Origin: an uncultured Oscillospiraceae bacterium
GTDB taxonomy: Bacteria; Bacillota; Clostridia; Oscillospirales; Acutalibacteraceae
DNA length: 64,000 nucleotides
Direction of reading: 5' to 3'
NCBI GenBank assembly: GCA_958366985.1
Contig: CATXDC010000006.1
Coordinates: 106,155 to 170,154, forward strand
This document shows positions 17,169 to 25,413 of the stretch, piece by piece. The position numbers and the translations under genes were made by a program. The stretch's first letter is position 1; every line of letters starts with the position of its first letter. The notes under the pieces are model-generated. The model ran no database searches. It was not told the DNA's origin and saw nothing but the letters and a program-made list of their open reading frames with translations.

Positions 17169-18890
17169 TTATAATTTTTGCTCTGTATTTTCCGACGCTG
17201 TTTCGGGAGCGCTGTCTGTTAAATGATTTTCTTCACCGCTCTGCTGCGTTTCTTCCTCAGCAATTCTCGCCTTAAGTTCTTCAATGCATTTATCATGCTT
17301 TGCTTTTGTAAGGTCGTAGAAAATGAAAGGAAGAGTTGTAAGAATAACGCCAATAATAGTGAAGAAAACATAAACACGCATTACATCCTGGAAAATTCCC
17401 GTATCAAAAAGTACATCCCAGTTTGAAGTAAAGCCTTTTACTGCAAGAACAGCAGGAACGATATATCCGACCGCTGTAATTATGGGATTAGTAAACCATG
17501 AAAACATTGTGGAAGCAGAATCGGCTCTTTCACCTGTTTTCCACTGATGATAATCAAGGATATCAGCCTGAAGGCCGTTATTTACCTGCATGTAGATGTT
17601 ATTAAAGAAGTTTCTTCCCATACTGAACAAAATCAGCAGCGAAACACTTTGAGCGCTTATTGCAATAAAATAGCAGGCAAAGAAAATTGCTACACATGTA
17701 CGTGAAACGAGAATAAGGGTTCGCTTTTCATATCTTCTCATAAGAGTAGGCACAAGCAGTTTTGATATATTGGAGGTCAAAAGTGATATCAGCGCACTTG
17801 CAAGACCCATAAGCCATTCTTTTCGTAATGAATAAATAAAGAACATATTCATTACGTTATCAGACAAGAGCACCCACTGATTGAAAATATTGGACACATT
17901 TGTGATCCACCAATATTTATTTCCAAATACCTGCTTTGCCGCTTTCCAGAATTTAACCTTAACACGGTTGGTTGTGTTTTCGATAACTCTCTCTTTTACA
18001 GGAAGCATAAACCAGCCTAAAGCCATACCGATAAACGCCATAATGGGAATGAACACACGATAGGTTGTAAGACTAAGATAACCGCCTGTGGAGCTGACGA
18101 GCATCGGCAAAAACATATTGAAAATTGAACTTGCAAATCCTATGGGTAAAGCACCGTATGAATGAATCTTCTGTCTTTCATAGGAATTAGGCGACATAAG
18201 CGGAATAAGTCCCTGATAATTTCCATACAAAGCACTGAATGTTCCAAGAAACGAATACATCAAATTAAGTATTACAAGTTTATATGTATGAGGCAGATTC
18301 TCAACGGGAAGATATGGGATAATTGACATGATTAAAAATGTCGGAACCGAATAAAGAATCAGGAATGGTTTTACTCTTCCGTGTTTTTCGCTGAACTTAT
18401 AACGTACAAGCCAGCTCAGAAGATTGCCCACTGCTGCGCTTACAAAATTATTTGCAATCAGCTGCGGAAAGCCTTTAATAATTCCCTCAAAGGGCTGTGA
18501 AGGAACAAAATAAAGTCCTATACCGATGGATAATTGCAGTATCCAGAAGGTCAAAGCAAAAATCGTCGTCTTCTTCGTTAAATGTCCGTGATTTTCAAAA
18601 ATGAGAACTCCGATTGGATTCATAAACATAAACAGATATCCGAGTACCGTTCCCATTAATCCGATAATGTAAAATTCCTGTGCCGAAATACCCATAATGG
18701 AACCGCAAAAATACCCGGCACCAAATGATATCAGCGTAATAGTATAGTTAACCGCATTTATACCCATTGCGCCTATACAAAAATATATCGCCTCTCGCAG
18801 TGTGAGATATTCACCGGGATTTGTAGTGTTCCAATGCTCCTTGACATAACCAGGAAGCTGTACAACTTTTTTGACAAATTCTGAAGCCAT
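17169..18890 (-). CDS. GPH-type (MelB-like) sugar:cation symporter
   Basis: A 573-residue major-facilitator protein with about 12 membrane segments, related to the glycoside-pentoside-hexuronide:cation family (MelB). Segments are clear from about residue 34 to 535, with the loop MSPNSYERQKIHS in the middle and a short charged tail (EELKARIAEEE...). It should import a glycoside driven by a sodium or proton gradient. It is the first gene of the operon that continues with an LRR lipoprotein, a phosphoesterase, an oxidoreductase and GH20. AAGGAGG lies eight bases before the ATG. It is clearly a relative of the transporter at 25414-27090 (shared PREGE/NPGEYL-type start, QLIANxxV and YGRIKPF/HGRVKPF motifs). 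Confidence 0.88.
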   Translation of the reverse strand: MASEFVKKVVQLPGYVKEHWNTTNPGEYLTLREAIYFCIGAMGINAVNYTITLISFGAGYFCGSIMGISAQEFYIIGLMGTVLGYLFMFMNPIGVLIFENHGHLTKKTTIFALTFWILQLSIGIGLYFVPSQPFEGIIKGFPQLIANNFVSAAVGNLLSWLVRYKFSEKHGRVKPFLILYSVPTFLIMSIIPYLPVENLPHTYKLVILNLMYSFLGTFSALYGNYQGLIPLMSPNSYERQKIHSYGALPIGFASSIFNMFLPMLVSSTGGYLSLTTYRVFIPIMAFIGMALGWFMLPVKERVIENTTNRVKVKFWKAAKQVFGNKYWWITNVSNIFNQWVLLSDNVMNMFFIYSLRKEWLMGLASALISLLTSNISKLLVPTLMRRYEKRTLILVSRTCVAIFFACYFIAISAQSVSLLILFSMGRNFFNNIYMQVNNGLQADILDYHQWKTGERADSASTMFSWFTNPIITAVGYIVPAVLAVKGFTSNWDVLFDTGIFQDVMRVYVFFTIIGVILTTLPFIFYDLTKAKHDKCIEELKARIAEEETQQSGEENHLTDSAPETASENTEQKL

Positions 18891-19091
18891 AAGTCATCCT
18901 CCTTGCAAATGAATGTATAACAGCACTAAAAACTTTACTCTAAAATCGCATTTTTTGTTAATATGTATATTCTATCATTTGTTCTTTCGGTATTCTTATC
19001 AAAACAAGTGAAATTACACACATTTATTGATGTTATTGAGTGCAGATGTAAAGATAATTGAAAATTTTTAAAATAATTTAATTTTATGCGA

Positions 19092-19107
19092 ACTAAATAT
19101 ATTTAGT
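19092..19107. promoter_or_regulatory. 16-bp perfect palindrome upstream of the GH38 promoter
   Basis: ACTAAATATATTTAGT is a perfect inverted repeat in the intergenic region 18891-19275 between the divergent transporter operon and the GH38 gene. It is 60 bp upstream of the GH38 -35 box, a suitable place for an activator site; it could also act on the leftward transporter promoter, which I could not place. Nothing else gene-like is seen in this intergenic stretch, which is very AT-rich. Confidence 0.5.
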
Positions 19108-19167
19108 CATTAAGTTTAAAAACGCAAATTATTAGATATGTTTTTTATATTTTTACACAACCAAGTA

Positions 19168-19196
19168 TTGACAGTTTAGAAAAAAGTTTATATTAT
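19168..19196 (+). promoter_or_regulatory. Promoter of the GH38 gene
   Basis: TTGACA (19168-19173) and TATTAT (19191-19196) are exactly 17 bp apart, a near-consensus promoter. The first in-frame ATG of the long reading frame (19198) lies two bases after the -10 box, upstream of any transcription start, which moves the real start codon to 19276. Confidence 0.75.
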
Positions 19197-19275
19197 TATG
19201 TCTAACAGCGCTAAAAAAGAAAACAACTCATTTTTTGATATCAAATTAAACTTTGGTAAAGGTGGTAATTATGAC

Positions 19276-22236
19276 ATGACTTCAGCAAAAAAGCGTTCCA
19301 TTGTAAAAAAAGGAAAGGAAACGGCAAAGCGGCTTCTTGAAGAGTTTGCTTATACATCAATTGCTCCCCTCAGCTGTGTGGGCTATGTGACAAAAGAACC
19401 GGTAACTTTTGAAAACAAAACCAGCGGAGAAAAAAAGATTATCAATCTTAATGATGCCTGGGCCGAAGAAGTTTTCGATTGTGCATGGTTTCACATAACC
19501 GGAACTGTTCCTGATGGATACGATCCAAAAGATGTAGTATTCCTTTTAAACTGCGGCGGCGAAGGTCTGATTTACGACAGGGATGGAGATCCAAAGCAGG
19601 CAATCACCTGCTATGCATCGGATTACGACTACTCCCTTGGACATCCGGTGAAACGTGTAGTATTAAACAACAATTTGACATCAGGAAATGAAGTCGATTT
19701 TTGGATTGATGCAGGAGCTAACGATCTTTTCGGAAAAATGAAAAACGATTCAAGGTTTTCCATGATGTCCATAGCCATAGAAAACAAAGAGACAAGAGCT
19801 TTAAGCTATGACATTGAAACATTGAGCTATATCTGCGAAAACGCAAAAGAAGACAAATTTACAGAAAGCATTTTAATAGCTTTACAAAAGGTTTTACCCA
19901 TAACAGCCGAAATAGATGAAGAAAAGGCTGCACTTTGCCGTCAGATACTTGTGCCTTTTATGAAAACAAAGAACAGCAGCAAAAACGTCTTTGAATACAG
20001 TGCAATCGGTCACGCTCATCTTGATTTGGCATGGTTATGGCCCATAAGAGAGAGCAAGAGAAAAGCTGCAAGGACCTTTACAAATCAGTTTACAAATTTT
20101 GAAAGATATGATGACTATATTTTCGGAGCTTCCCAGGCACAGATGTATCAATGGGTTAAAGATTGCTATCCCGATATTTACAGCAAAGTACTCGAGCTTG
20201 CTAAAACTCCCCGCTGGGAAGTTCAGGGAGCAACATGGGTGGAAATGGACAGCAACCTTATCAGCGGCGAAAGTATGATAAGACAGTTTTATTACGGCAA
20301 AAGATTTTTCAGAGACGAGTTTGGTCAGGATATGAAAATCTTCTGGGTTCCCGACAGTTTCGGATATTCTGCATGTATTCCTCAGGTAATGAAGCTTGCA
20401 GACGTTCCTTATTTCCTCACACAAAAAATGAGCTGGAACACCGTTACAAAATTCCCGCATCACACGTTTAAATGGCAGGGTCTTGACGGCAGCGAGGTTT
20501 TTGCCCATATGCTTCCTGAGGATACATACAACAGTCCATGCCGTGCAGACAGAATTATTTTCGGAGAAAAGAATTTTCAGGAACGCAAAATTTCCAACCA
20601 TGCAATGATGCTGTTCGGTATCGGAGACGGCGGAGGAGGCCCCGGATACGAGCACATTGAACGCCTCAACCGTTACAGGGACATAAAAAAAGTTCCGAAA
20701 GTCACTCCCGGAAAAGCAATTGATTTCTTCCATGAAATCGATGACAAAGAAACACCTTATCCCACATACAAAGGTGAGCTTTATCTCGAAAGACACAGGG
20801 GCACATATACAACTCAGTCCAAAAATAAAAAATTCAACCGCAAATGTGAATTTGCCCTTAAAAACTATGAATATTTAATGTGCATTGCTTCTAAAAACAA
20901 CATAGAGCTTCCAATATCCAAAGCTGAACTGGATGAAATCTGGAAAGAGATTTTGCTGTATCAGTTCCACGACATTCTCCCCGGCTCATCAATAAACAGG
21001 GTTTATGAAGAAAGCGTGGCAAGGTACGAAATCATCTATAAACGCCTTAACGATGCAATTGAAGAGCTTGCAAAGGCTCTTTGTAATGCAGATTCTTTAT
21101 ACAACTTCAATGCGTATAATACACAGGTAACTTTCAAAAATGATGAAGGGGCCTGGTCAAAGCTCAGCGTTCCCGCTTTCGGCTCTGCGAAAATTCAGGA
21201 TGCAGAAAAGATTACGGATTTCCACGCAAAATGCACTGAAAACACAATCGAAAACGACTGTGTCAGAATTACATTCAAAAAAGGTGTCATCGTTTCTTAT
21301 TACGACAAAAATCAGAATTTTGAATATGCCTGTGTTAAAAAACCAATGGGCGTTTATTCTGTTTATCATGACCGTGGAGACTGCTGGGACATTCTTCCGT
21401 ACACATACTATAAGAAAAAGAAAAATGCTGTATGTACAGAATTCAAAACAGGAACAGACGGTGCAACTGCATACGCAGATATGGTTTATAAGCTTAATGA
21501 TACAACTATCAAACAGAGAATAACCATTACAGATTCAAGCCCAATGGCAGAATTTGATATTGAAATTGACTGCCATCAGAAGGAAAGTATGCTCCGTGTT
21601 GCATTCCCCACAACAATTGAGTCTGACGAATGCAATTTCAACATTCAGTTCGGTCACATTGCGAGAAAGACAACTGAAAACAATGATGCTGAAAAAGCTC
21701 AGTTTGAAGTATCCGGTCACAAGTTTGTTGACTTGTCGGACGGCAGCAGAGGATTATCTGTTCTCAACGACTGCAAATACGGTTACAGGTGCAAAGGCAG
21801 TGTCATAGATGTTGACCTTATCAGAAGCCCCAAGGGTGGTCCCGGTTCAAATGTTGACCAGGGCAAAAACACATTAAAACTTGCCCTCTTCCCACATAAA
21901 GGCGCTCTCGGAGAAGAAACATACAAACAGTCCTATATCTTTAACAATCCTGTTATACGTTCTTCCGGCACCGCAAAAGAAAACCTTATTCCCCAATACA
22001 GCACCGACAACAGCAATATTGTCCTTGAAACGGTTAAATCACCGATTGACTCAAATGGTTTAATTCTTCGCTTCTACAACAGCAGCAGCGAAATTCAAAA
22101 GGCAAATATAAGCCTCCAGGGCTATAAAGCTGACAGCATTGTAAATATTTTGGAAGAAAAACTTTCAGATATATCTCCTTCTGCTCTTACCCTTATGCCA
22201 TTTGAACTGATTAATATACGTTTTACAGAAAACTGA
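19276..22236 (+). CDS. GH38 alpha-mannosidase
   Basis: A 986-residue GH38 enzyme, a zinc-dependent retaining alpha-mannosidase. The zinc site and nucleophile are present: H246/H248/D250 in GHAHLDLAWLW, the nucleophile D360 in VPDSFGYSACIPQ, and H565 in HDILPGSS. The reading frame is open 78 bases further upstream, but that ATG (19198) overlaps the promoter; the ATG at 19276 has AAAGGTGG ten bases upstream and is the likely start. No signal peptide, so it is cytoplasmic and trims imported oligomannosides or N-glycan fragments. It stands alone on the plus strand between leftward operons. Hairpins follow at 22251-22380. Confidence 0.93.
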   Translation: MTSAKKRSIVKKGKETAKRLLEEFAYTSIAPLSCVGYVTKEPVTFENKTSGEKKIINLNDAWAEEVFDCAWFHITGTVPDGYDPKDVVFLLNCGGEGLIYDRDGDPKQAITCYASDYDYSLGHPVKRVVLNNNLTSGNEVDFWIDAGANDLFGKMKNDSRFSMMSIAIENKETRALSYDIETLSYICENAKEDKFTESILIALQKVLPITAEIDEEKAALCRQILVPFMKTKNSSKNVFEYSAIGHAHLDLAWLWPIRESKRKAARTFTNQFTNFERYDDYIFGASQAQMYQWVKDCYPDIYSKVLELAKTPRWEVQGATWVEMDSNLISGESMIRQFYYGKRFFRDEFGQDMKIFWVPDSFGYSACIPQVMKLADVPYFLTQKMSWNTVTKFPHHTFKWQGLDGSEVFAHMLPEDTYNSPCRADRIIFGEKNFQERKISNHAMMLFGIGDGGGGPGYEHIERLNRYRDIKKVPKVTPGKAIDFFHEIDDKETPYPTYKGELYLERHRGTYTTQSKNKKFNRKCEFALKNYEYLMCIASKNNIELPISKAELDEIWKEILLYQFHDILPGSSINRVYEESVARYEIIYKRLNDAIEELAKALCNADSLYNFNAYNTQVTFKNDEGAWSKLSVPAFGSAKIQDAEKITDFHAKCTENTIENDCVRITFKKGVIVSYYDKNQNFEYACVKKPMGVYSVYHDRGDCWDILPYTYYKKKKNAVCTEFKTGTDGATAYADMVYKLNDTTIKQRITITDSSPMAEFDIEIDCHQKESMLRVAFPTTIESDECNFNIQFGHIARKTTENNDAEKAQFEVSGHKFVDLSDGSRGLSVLNDCKYGYRCKGSVIDVDLIRSPKGGPGSNVDQGKNTLKLALFPHKGALGEETYKQSYIFNNPVIRSSGTAKENLIPQYSTDNSNIVLETVKSPIDSNGLILRFYNSSSEIQKANISLQGYKADSIVNILEEKLSDISPSALTLMPFELINIRFTEN

Positions 22237-22250
22237 TATTAAGTAAAAAA

Positions 22251-22286
22251 ACAGCCGAAAGATTTTCTGTAATTTCTTTCGGCTGT
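22251..22286 (-). terminator. Intrinsic terminator (leftward)
   Basis: ACAGCCGAAAGA and its complement form a 12-bp stem with a 12-nt loop. On the leftward strand it is followed by seven T, so it ends the ThuA-Gfo/Idh transcript. On the rightward strand it closely follows the GH38 stop, but the T-run is poor there. Confidence 0.75.
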
Positions 22287-22341
22287 CAGTTTGCGGGTAT
22301 AAACTTACTAAGTCTGACCATAACTTTCCCCCTTTCATAGA

Positions 22342-22380
22342 GAAGGAGCGCAAAACCATTTCAAGGTTTTGCGCTCCTTC
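22342..22380. terminator. Strong hairpin between convergent GH38 and Gfo/Idh genes
   Basis: GAAGGAGCGCAAAACC and its exact complement form a 16-bp stem with a 7-nt loop, 13 bp past the Gfo/Idh stop. It has no classic T-tail on the leftward side and only a late run of T (about 22389) on the rightward side, so it may help end both transcripts or protect 3' ends. Confidence 0.6.
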
Positions 22381-22393
22381 ATAAATATCTTTT

Positions 22394-23497
22394 TCAATCT
22401 AAAACTCCGTGTTCGCACTCAGAAGCCATAATAGGCGGCTTTATGTATGATGATTCAATTTTAACAGCTGCATCCTGTTCACTGCTGCGCTCAAAAGCCG
22501 TCATAACTTCAAGAACATGATATGTCTGCTGAACATCTGCTCTTGGCTTTCTGCCTGTCATTATTGCTTTTGCCATATCCGCAAGTCCCAGTGCTCTGCT
22601 GTTTTCGGTGTAATCAAAAATTACTTTTTCTTCATAAAAATCTCCGGTTCCTATTTTCACCTTGACAGGTCCGCAGAAGCCGTTGGGATCAGGAACAATC
22701 ATTGTTCCCTTTGAACCGAAAATCTGTATGCAGTCATATTCCGGCGGGTAAACATCAAAGGTTGTTAAAATTGTACCGATTGCTCCGTTTTCAAATTCCA
22801 TCATACCTGCAACATGAGTTGAAACATCAACATCGATAATCTGACCGTTTTTAGGCTCACTTGTTATGGTTCTCTGGGGGAATGTGATTTTGCTCATTCC
22901 GCTGACCTTTTTAACAGGTCCAAGCAAATTGACAAGAGCTGTTATATAATACGGTCCCATATCCATCATAGGGCCGCCTCCGAATTTATAGTAAAATTCA
23001 GGGTCAGGATGCCATGTCTCATGACCTCTGCATATCATATTGGCAGCAGCTCCCACAGGAGTGCCGATTATTCCGTCTTCAATAAGCTTTCTGCAAGTCT
23101 GTATTCCGCCGCCCATAAAGGTATCCGGTGCTCCGCCGAGATAAAGTCCCTTTTCTTTTGCAAGCTCCACAAGCTCTTTTCCCTGCTCAAGAGTCGCTGC
23201 AAGAGGCTTTTCTGAATAAACATTCTTACCGGCAAGAAGAGCGGCTTTGGTAACATCATAATGTTCATATGGACGGGTTATGTTAAGAACAATATCGACT
23301 TCGTCATCATCAAAGAGCTCGTACATATCATTGTACAGTTTAGGAATGTTATATTCTTTGACTGCTTTTTCAGCTTTTTCTCTGACTAAATCACAAACTC
23401 CTATAATCTCGATTTCTTTAAAAACGTTAGTGATATTCTGCAGGTAAATTCCGCTGATTGCTCCTACTCCTACAAAACCAACTTTTAAAGTTTTCAT
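22394..23497 (-). CDS. Gfo/Idh/MocA-family oxidoreductase (ThuB-like partner)
   Basis: A 367-residue NAD(P)-dependent oxidoreductase. The Rossmann motif GVGAISG is at residues 10-16 and EKP near 96 (SEKPLAAT). The segment that usually carries a catalytic His reads GGGPMMDMGPYY, with no His, so its chemistry may differ from the classical dehydrogenases. AAGGAGG precedes the ATG. It lies 12 bp downstream of a ThuA-domain gene. In rhizobia ThuA and the Gfo/Idh enzyme ThuB act together on trehalose through 3-keto sugars, so a 3-keto-glycoside route is a reasonable inference. The divergent AraC gene probably regulates the pair. Confidence 0.83.
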   Translation of the reverse strand: MKTLKVGFVGVGAISGIYLQNITNVFKEIEIIGVCDLVREKAEKAVKEYNIPKLYNDMYELFDDDEVDIVLNITRPYEHYDVTKAALLAGKNVYSEKPLAATLEQGKELVELAKEKGLYLGGAPDTFMGGGIQTCRKLIEDGIIGTPVGAAANMICRGHETWHPDPEFYYKFGGGPMMDMGPYYITALVNLLGPVKKVSGMSKITFPQRTITSEPKNGQIIDVDVSTHVAGMMEFENGAIGTILTTFDVYPPEYDCIQIFGSKGTMIVPDPNGFCGPVKVKIGTGDFYEEKVIFDYTENSRALGLADMAKAIMTGRKPRADVQQTYHVLEVMTAFERSSEQDAAVKIESSYIKPPIMASECEHGVLD

Positions 23498-23509
23498 ATC
23501 AAAACCTCC

Positions 23510-24241
23510 TTAATACATTTTTGCATTATTTTCAAATTTTTCGGTCGTCAAACCGTTTTCCCTTACATACTGTTTTCCTTCACCAGCCCAAAGCATTCCT
23601 CTCTCCATAAGCACCTGAGCTTCTGGAGAATTGTCAAAAACATCATCATGATGTCCGATAGAATTATAAAAGACTCTGCCGTTTCCCCAGTACTTAGTCC
23701 ATACAACAGGCATGTCTATAGGCTTATTTGATATATGGTAATATGAAATAAGCGGAAAACGGGTTGTAGCCAGAACTTCTATTGCGGGATCAACGTGCAA
23801 ATAATAATGCTCACTCTTCACCTTAAAGTCCTCGATACCTTCTATTATGGGACTGGAACCTCTTCTTATGTTTACGGTATATTCAACACCGTCACCGCCC
23901 GGATGGCTTATCCACTGACCACCGGTTATGAACTGCCATTCCGTATTCTGTCTGAACGAGTCGCACATACCTCCGTGACAGCCTGCAAGTCCTACTCCGC
24001 TTCCGACTGCCTTTGAAACGTTCTGAACATACTCGTCCTTAATCTCTCCGCCGGTCCAGCAAGCTACAATCAGGTCAAGATCCATAAGTCTGTCAAGATC
24101 AGCAAGACAATCCAGATTGTCTTCTCTCGCCACTTCGTAGCCGTTATCTACAAGTATCTTTTCAAATCTCTTAGATGTCAGCTGTGGCTCATGACCGTCC
24201 CATCCGCCGTAAAAAATTAATGCTTTTTTCCCGTTTTTCAT
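23510..24241 (-). CDS. ThuA-domain protein
   Basis: A 243-residue ThuA (trehalose-utilisation) domain protein with a class-I amidotransferase-like fold. The family blocks are visible: KALIFYGGWDGHEP at the start, LIVACWTGGEI near 80, GVGLAGCHGGMCD near 110, QFITGGQWISHPGG near 125-135, and the ending FYNSIGHHDDVF. ThuA proteins are linked to processing of 3-keto disaccharides, though the reaction is not firmly known to me. It is the first gene of a two-gene unit with the Gfo/Idh gene. The start is 61 bp from the divergent AraC gene, with AAAGGA upstream. Confidence 0.85.
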   Translation of the reverse strand: MKNGKKALIFYGGWDGHEPQLTSKRFEKILVDNGYEVAREDNLDCLADLDRLMDLDLIVACWTGGEIKDEYVQNVSKAVGSGVGLAGCHGGMCDSFRQNTEWQFITGGQWISHPGGDGVEYTVNIRRGSSPIIEGIEDFKVKSEHYYLHVDPAIEVLATTRFPLISYYHISNKPIDMPVVWTKYWGNGRVFYNSIGHHDDVFDNSPEAQVLMERGMLWAGEGKQYVRENGLTTEKFENNAKMY

Positions 24242-24302
24242 ACTTATCTATCCTTTCTGTAAAAAAATTGATATAATATAAAATATCAAAAGAGGTGTTA
24301 TT

Positions 24303-25151
24303 ATGCTTCCGTACTATGAATACAGAGATGAAATATTTTTTATAAGAGAACAGGAAGACTATAAATCATTCCCTGCTCATCTTCATATCTCAATCGAATT
24401 GGTATATATAAACAAAGGTCATAAAAAAATCAAAATCGGAGAAACTGAATATCTTTTAAATGAAGGAGATATTGCTGTTATTTTTCCAAACACTGTGCAT
24501 TCATATATTGATTATGATGAAGAAAACGGAAGCGAAAACAGCACTGTTATAACACTTATCATTTTCAATCACACACAGTACTTTGAGTTCAAGGAAAGGC
24601 TCTCCGGAATAGCGGCAACAACTCCTGTTGTATCAAATGAAAACATCCACGATGATGTAAAATACTGCATAGCTGCACTTTTGAAAAATTTCGATAAAAA
24701 GGAAAGTCCAAGACTTGCTTCATTATATATGCAAATAATTATGGAACGGCTTTTCCCTTATTTAGGCATAGTACAAAGTCAAAACATCATGCCAAAAAAT
24801 CTCATTGGCAAAATAATTATGTACATCTCCAAAAATTTCCGTGAAAAAATCTCATTGGAGGTTTTATCCAAAGAATTCGCCGTAAGCAAAGAGCATATAT
24901 CACGTGTATTTTCCGAAACAATAAACATGAGACTTAATGAGTACATCAACACAATGAGGATAGATTACTCAAAGGAACTGCTTATAGCCACCGATTTAAA
25001 TATATTGACAATAGGCATGGAAAGCGGATTTGAAAACCAGCAAACATTTAACAGAGTTTTCAGAGAACTATCCGGAATTTCTCCTAAAGAATTCAGAAAA
25101 AAATATAAAAGCACTGACAATGCACATTCAAAAAGCAATCAGGAACAATAA
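24303..25151 (+). CDS. AraC-family transcriptional regulator
   Basis: A 282-residue regulator. The N-terminal cupin sensor (about 15-110) contains the FPAHLHISIELVYINKG block and ends with a Val-His-Ser metal- or ligand-site pattern (FPNTVHSYID). The C-terminal domain (about 180-275) has two helix-turn-helix motifs ending FENQQTFNRVFRELSGISPKEFRKKY, the AraC signature. AGAGGTG lies seven bases before the ATG and a TATAAT sequence (24272-24277) lies 25 bp upstream, without a convincing -35 box. It is divergent from the ThuA-Gfo/Idh pair and so is the likely local activator, responding to a sugar. Confidence 0.9.
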   Translation: MLPYYEYRDEIFFIREQEDYKSFPAHLHISIELVYINKGHKKIKIGETEYLLNEGDIAVIFPNTVHSYIDYDEENGSENSTVITLIIFNHTQYFEFKERLSGIAATTPVVSNENIHDDVKYCIAALLKNFDKKESPRLASLYMQIIMERLFPYLGIVQSQNIMPKNLIGKIIMYISKNFREKISLEVLSKEFAVSKEHISRVFSETINMRLNEYINTMRIDYSKELLIATDLNILTIGMESGFENQQTFNRVFRELSGISPKEFRKKYKSTDNAHSKSNQEQ

Positions 25152-25317
25152 TATTTTCATTAATCGACAGGCTGTTTACAATTATCAGTTTATCAACACA
25201 AATTGCTCTATTCAATATAATTTAGTATTAATTGCACACTTTTTTTGATGTTATCCAATATTTTTATTATTATTTCACCCATTTTAGAACCTTATAGAAC
25301 CGCAAAAACAAAAAGTA

Positions 25318-25399
25318 AAAAGCAGAGCATAATCTAGATGTACTGCGGATACGTTAACTTAAACGTTGCGCTTAATACATAAAGATATGCTCTGCTTTT
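25318..25399. terminator. Bidirectional terminator with a 54-nt loop
   Basis: AAAAGCAGAGCATA (25318-25331) pairs exactly with TATGCTCTGCTTTT (25386-25399). It is flanked by T-runs in both directions (TTTTATTTT rightward, TTTTTACTTTTT leftward) and lies between the convergent AraC and transporter genes. The very long loop, which could form further small stems, is unusual for a terminator. The rest of the 262-bp gap holds nothing I recognise. Confidence 0.65.
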
Positions 25400-25413
25400 A
25401 TTTTGGGGTATTT

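Noticed and set aside
19198..19275. N-terminal extension of GH38 from the ATG at 19198
   Set aside because: The ATG directly follows the -10 box of a near-consensus promoter and has no ribosome site.
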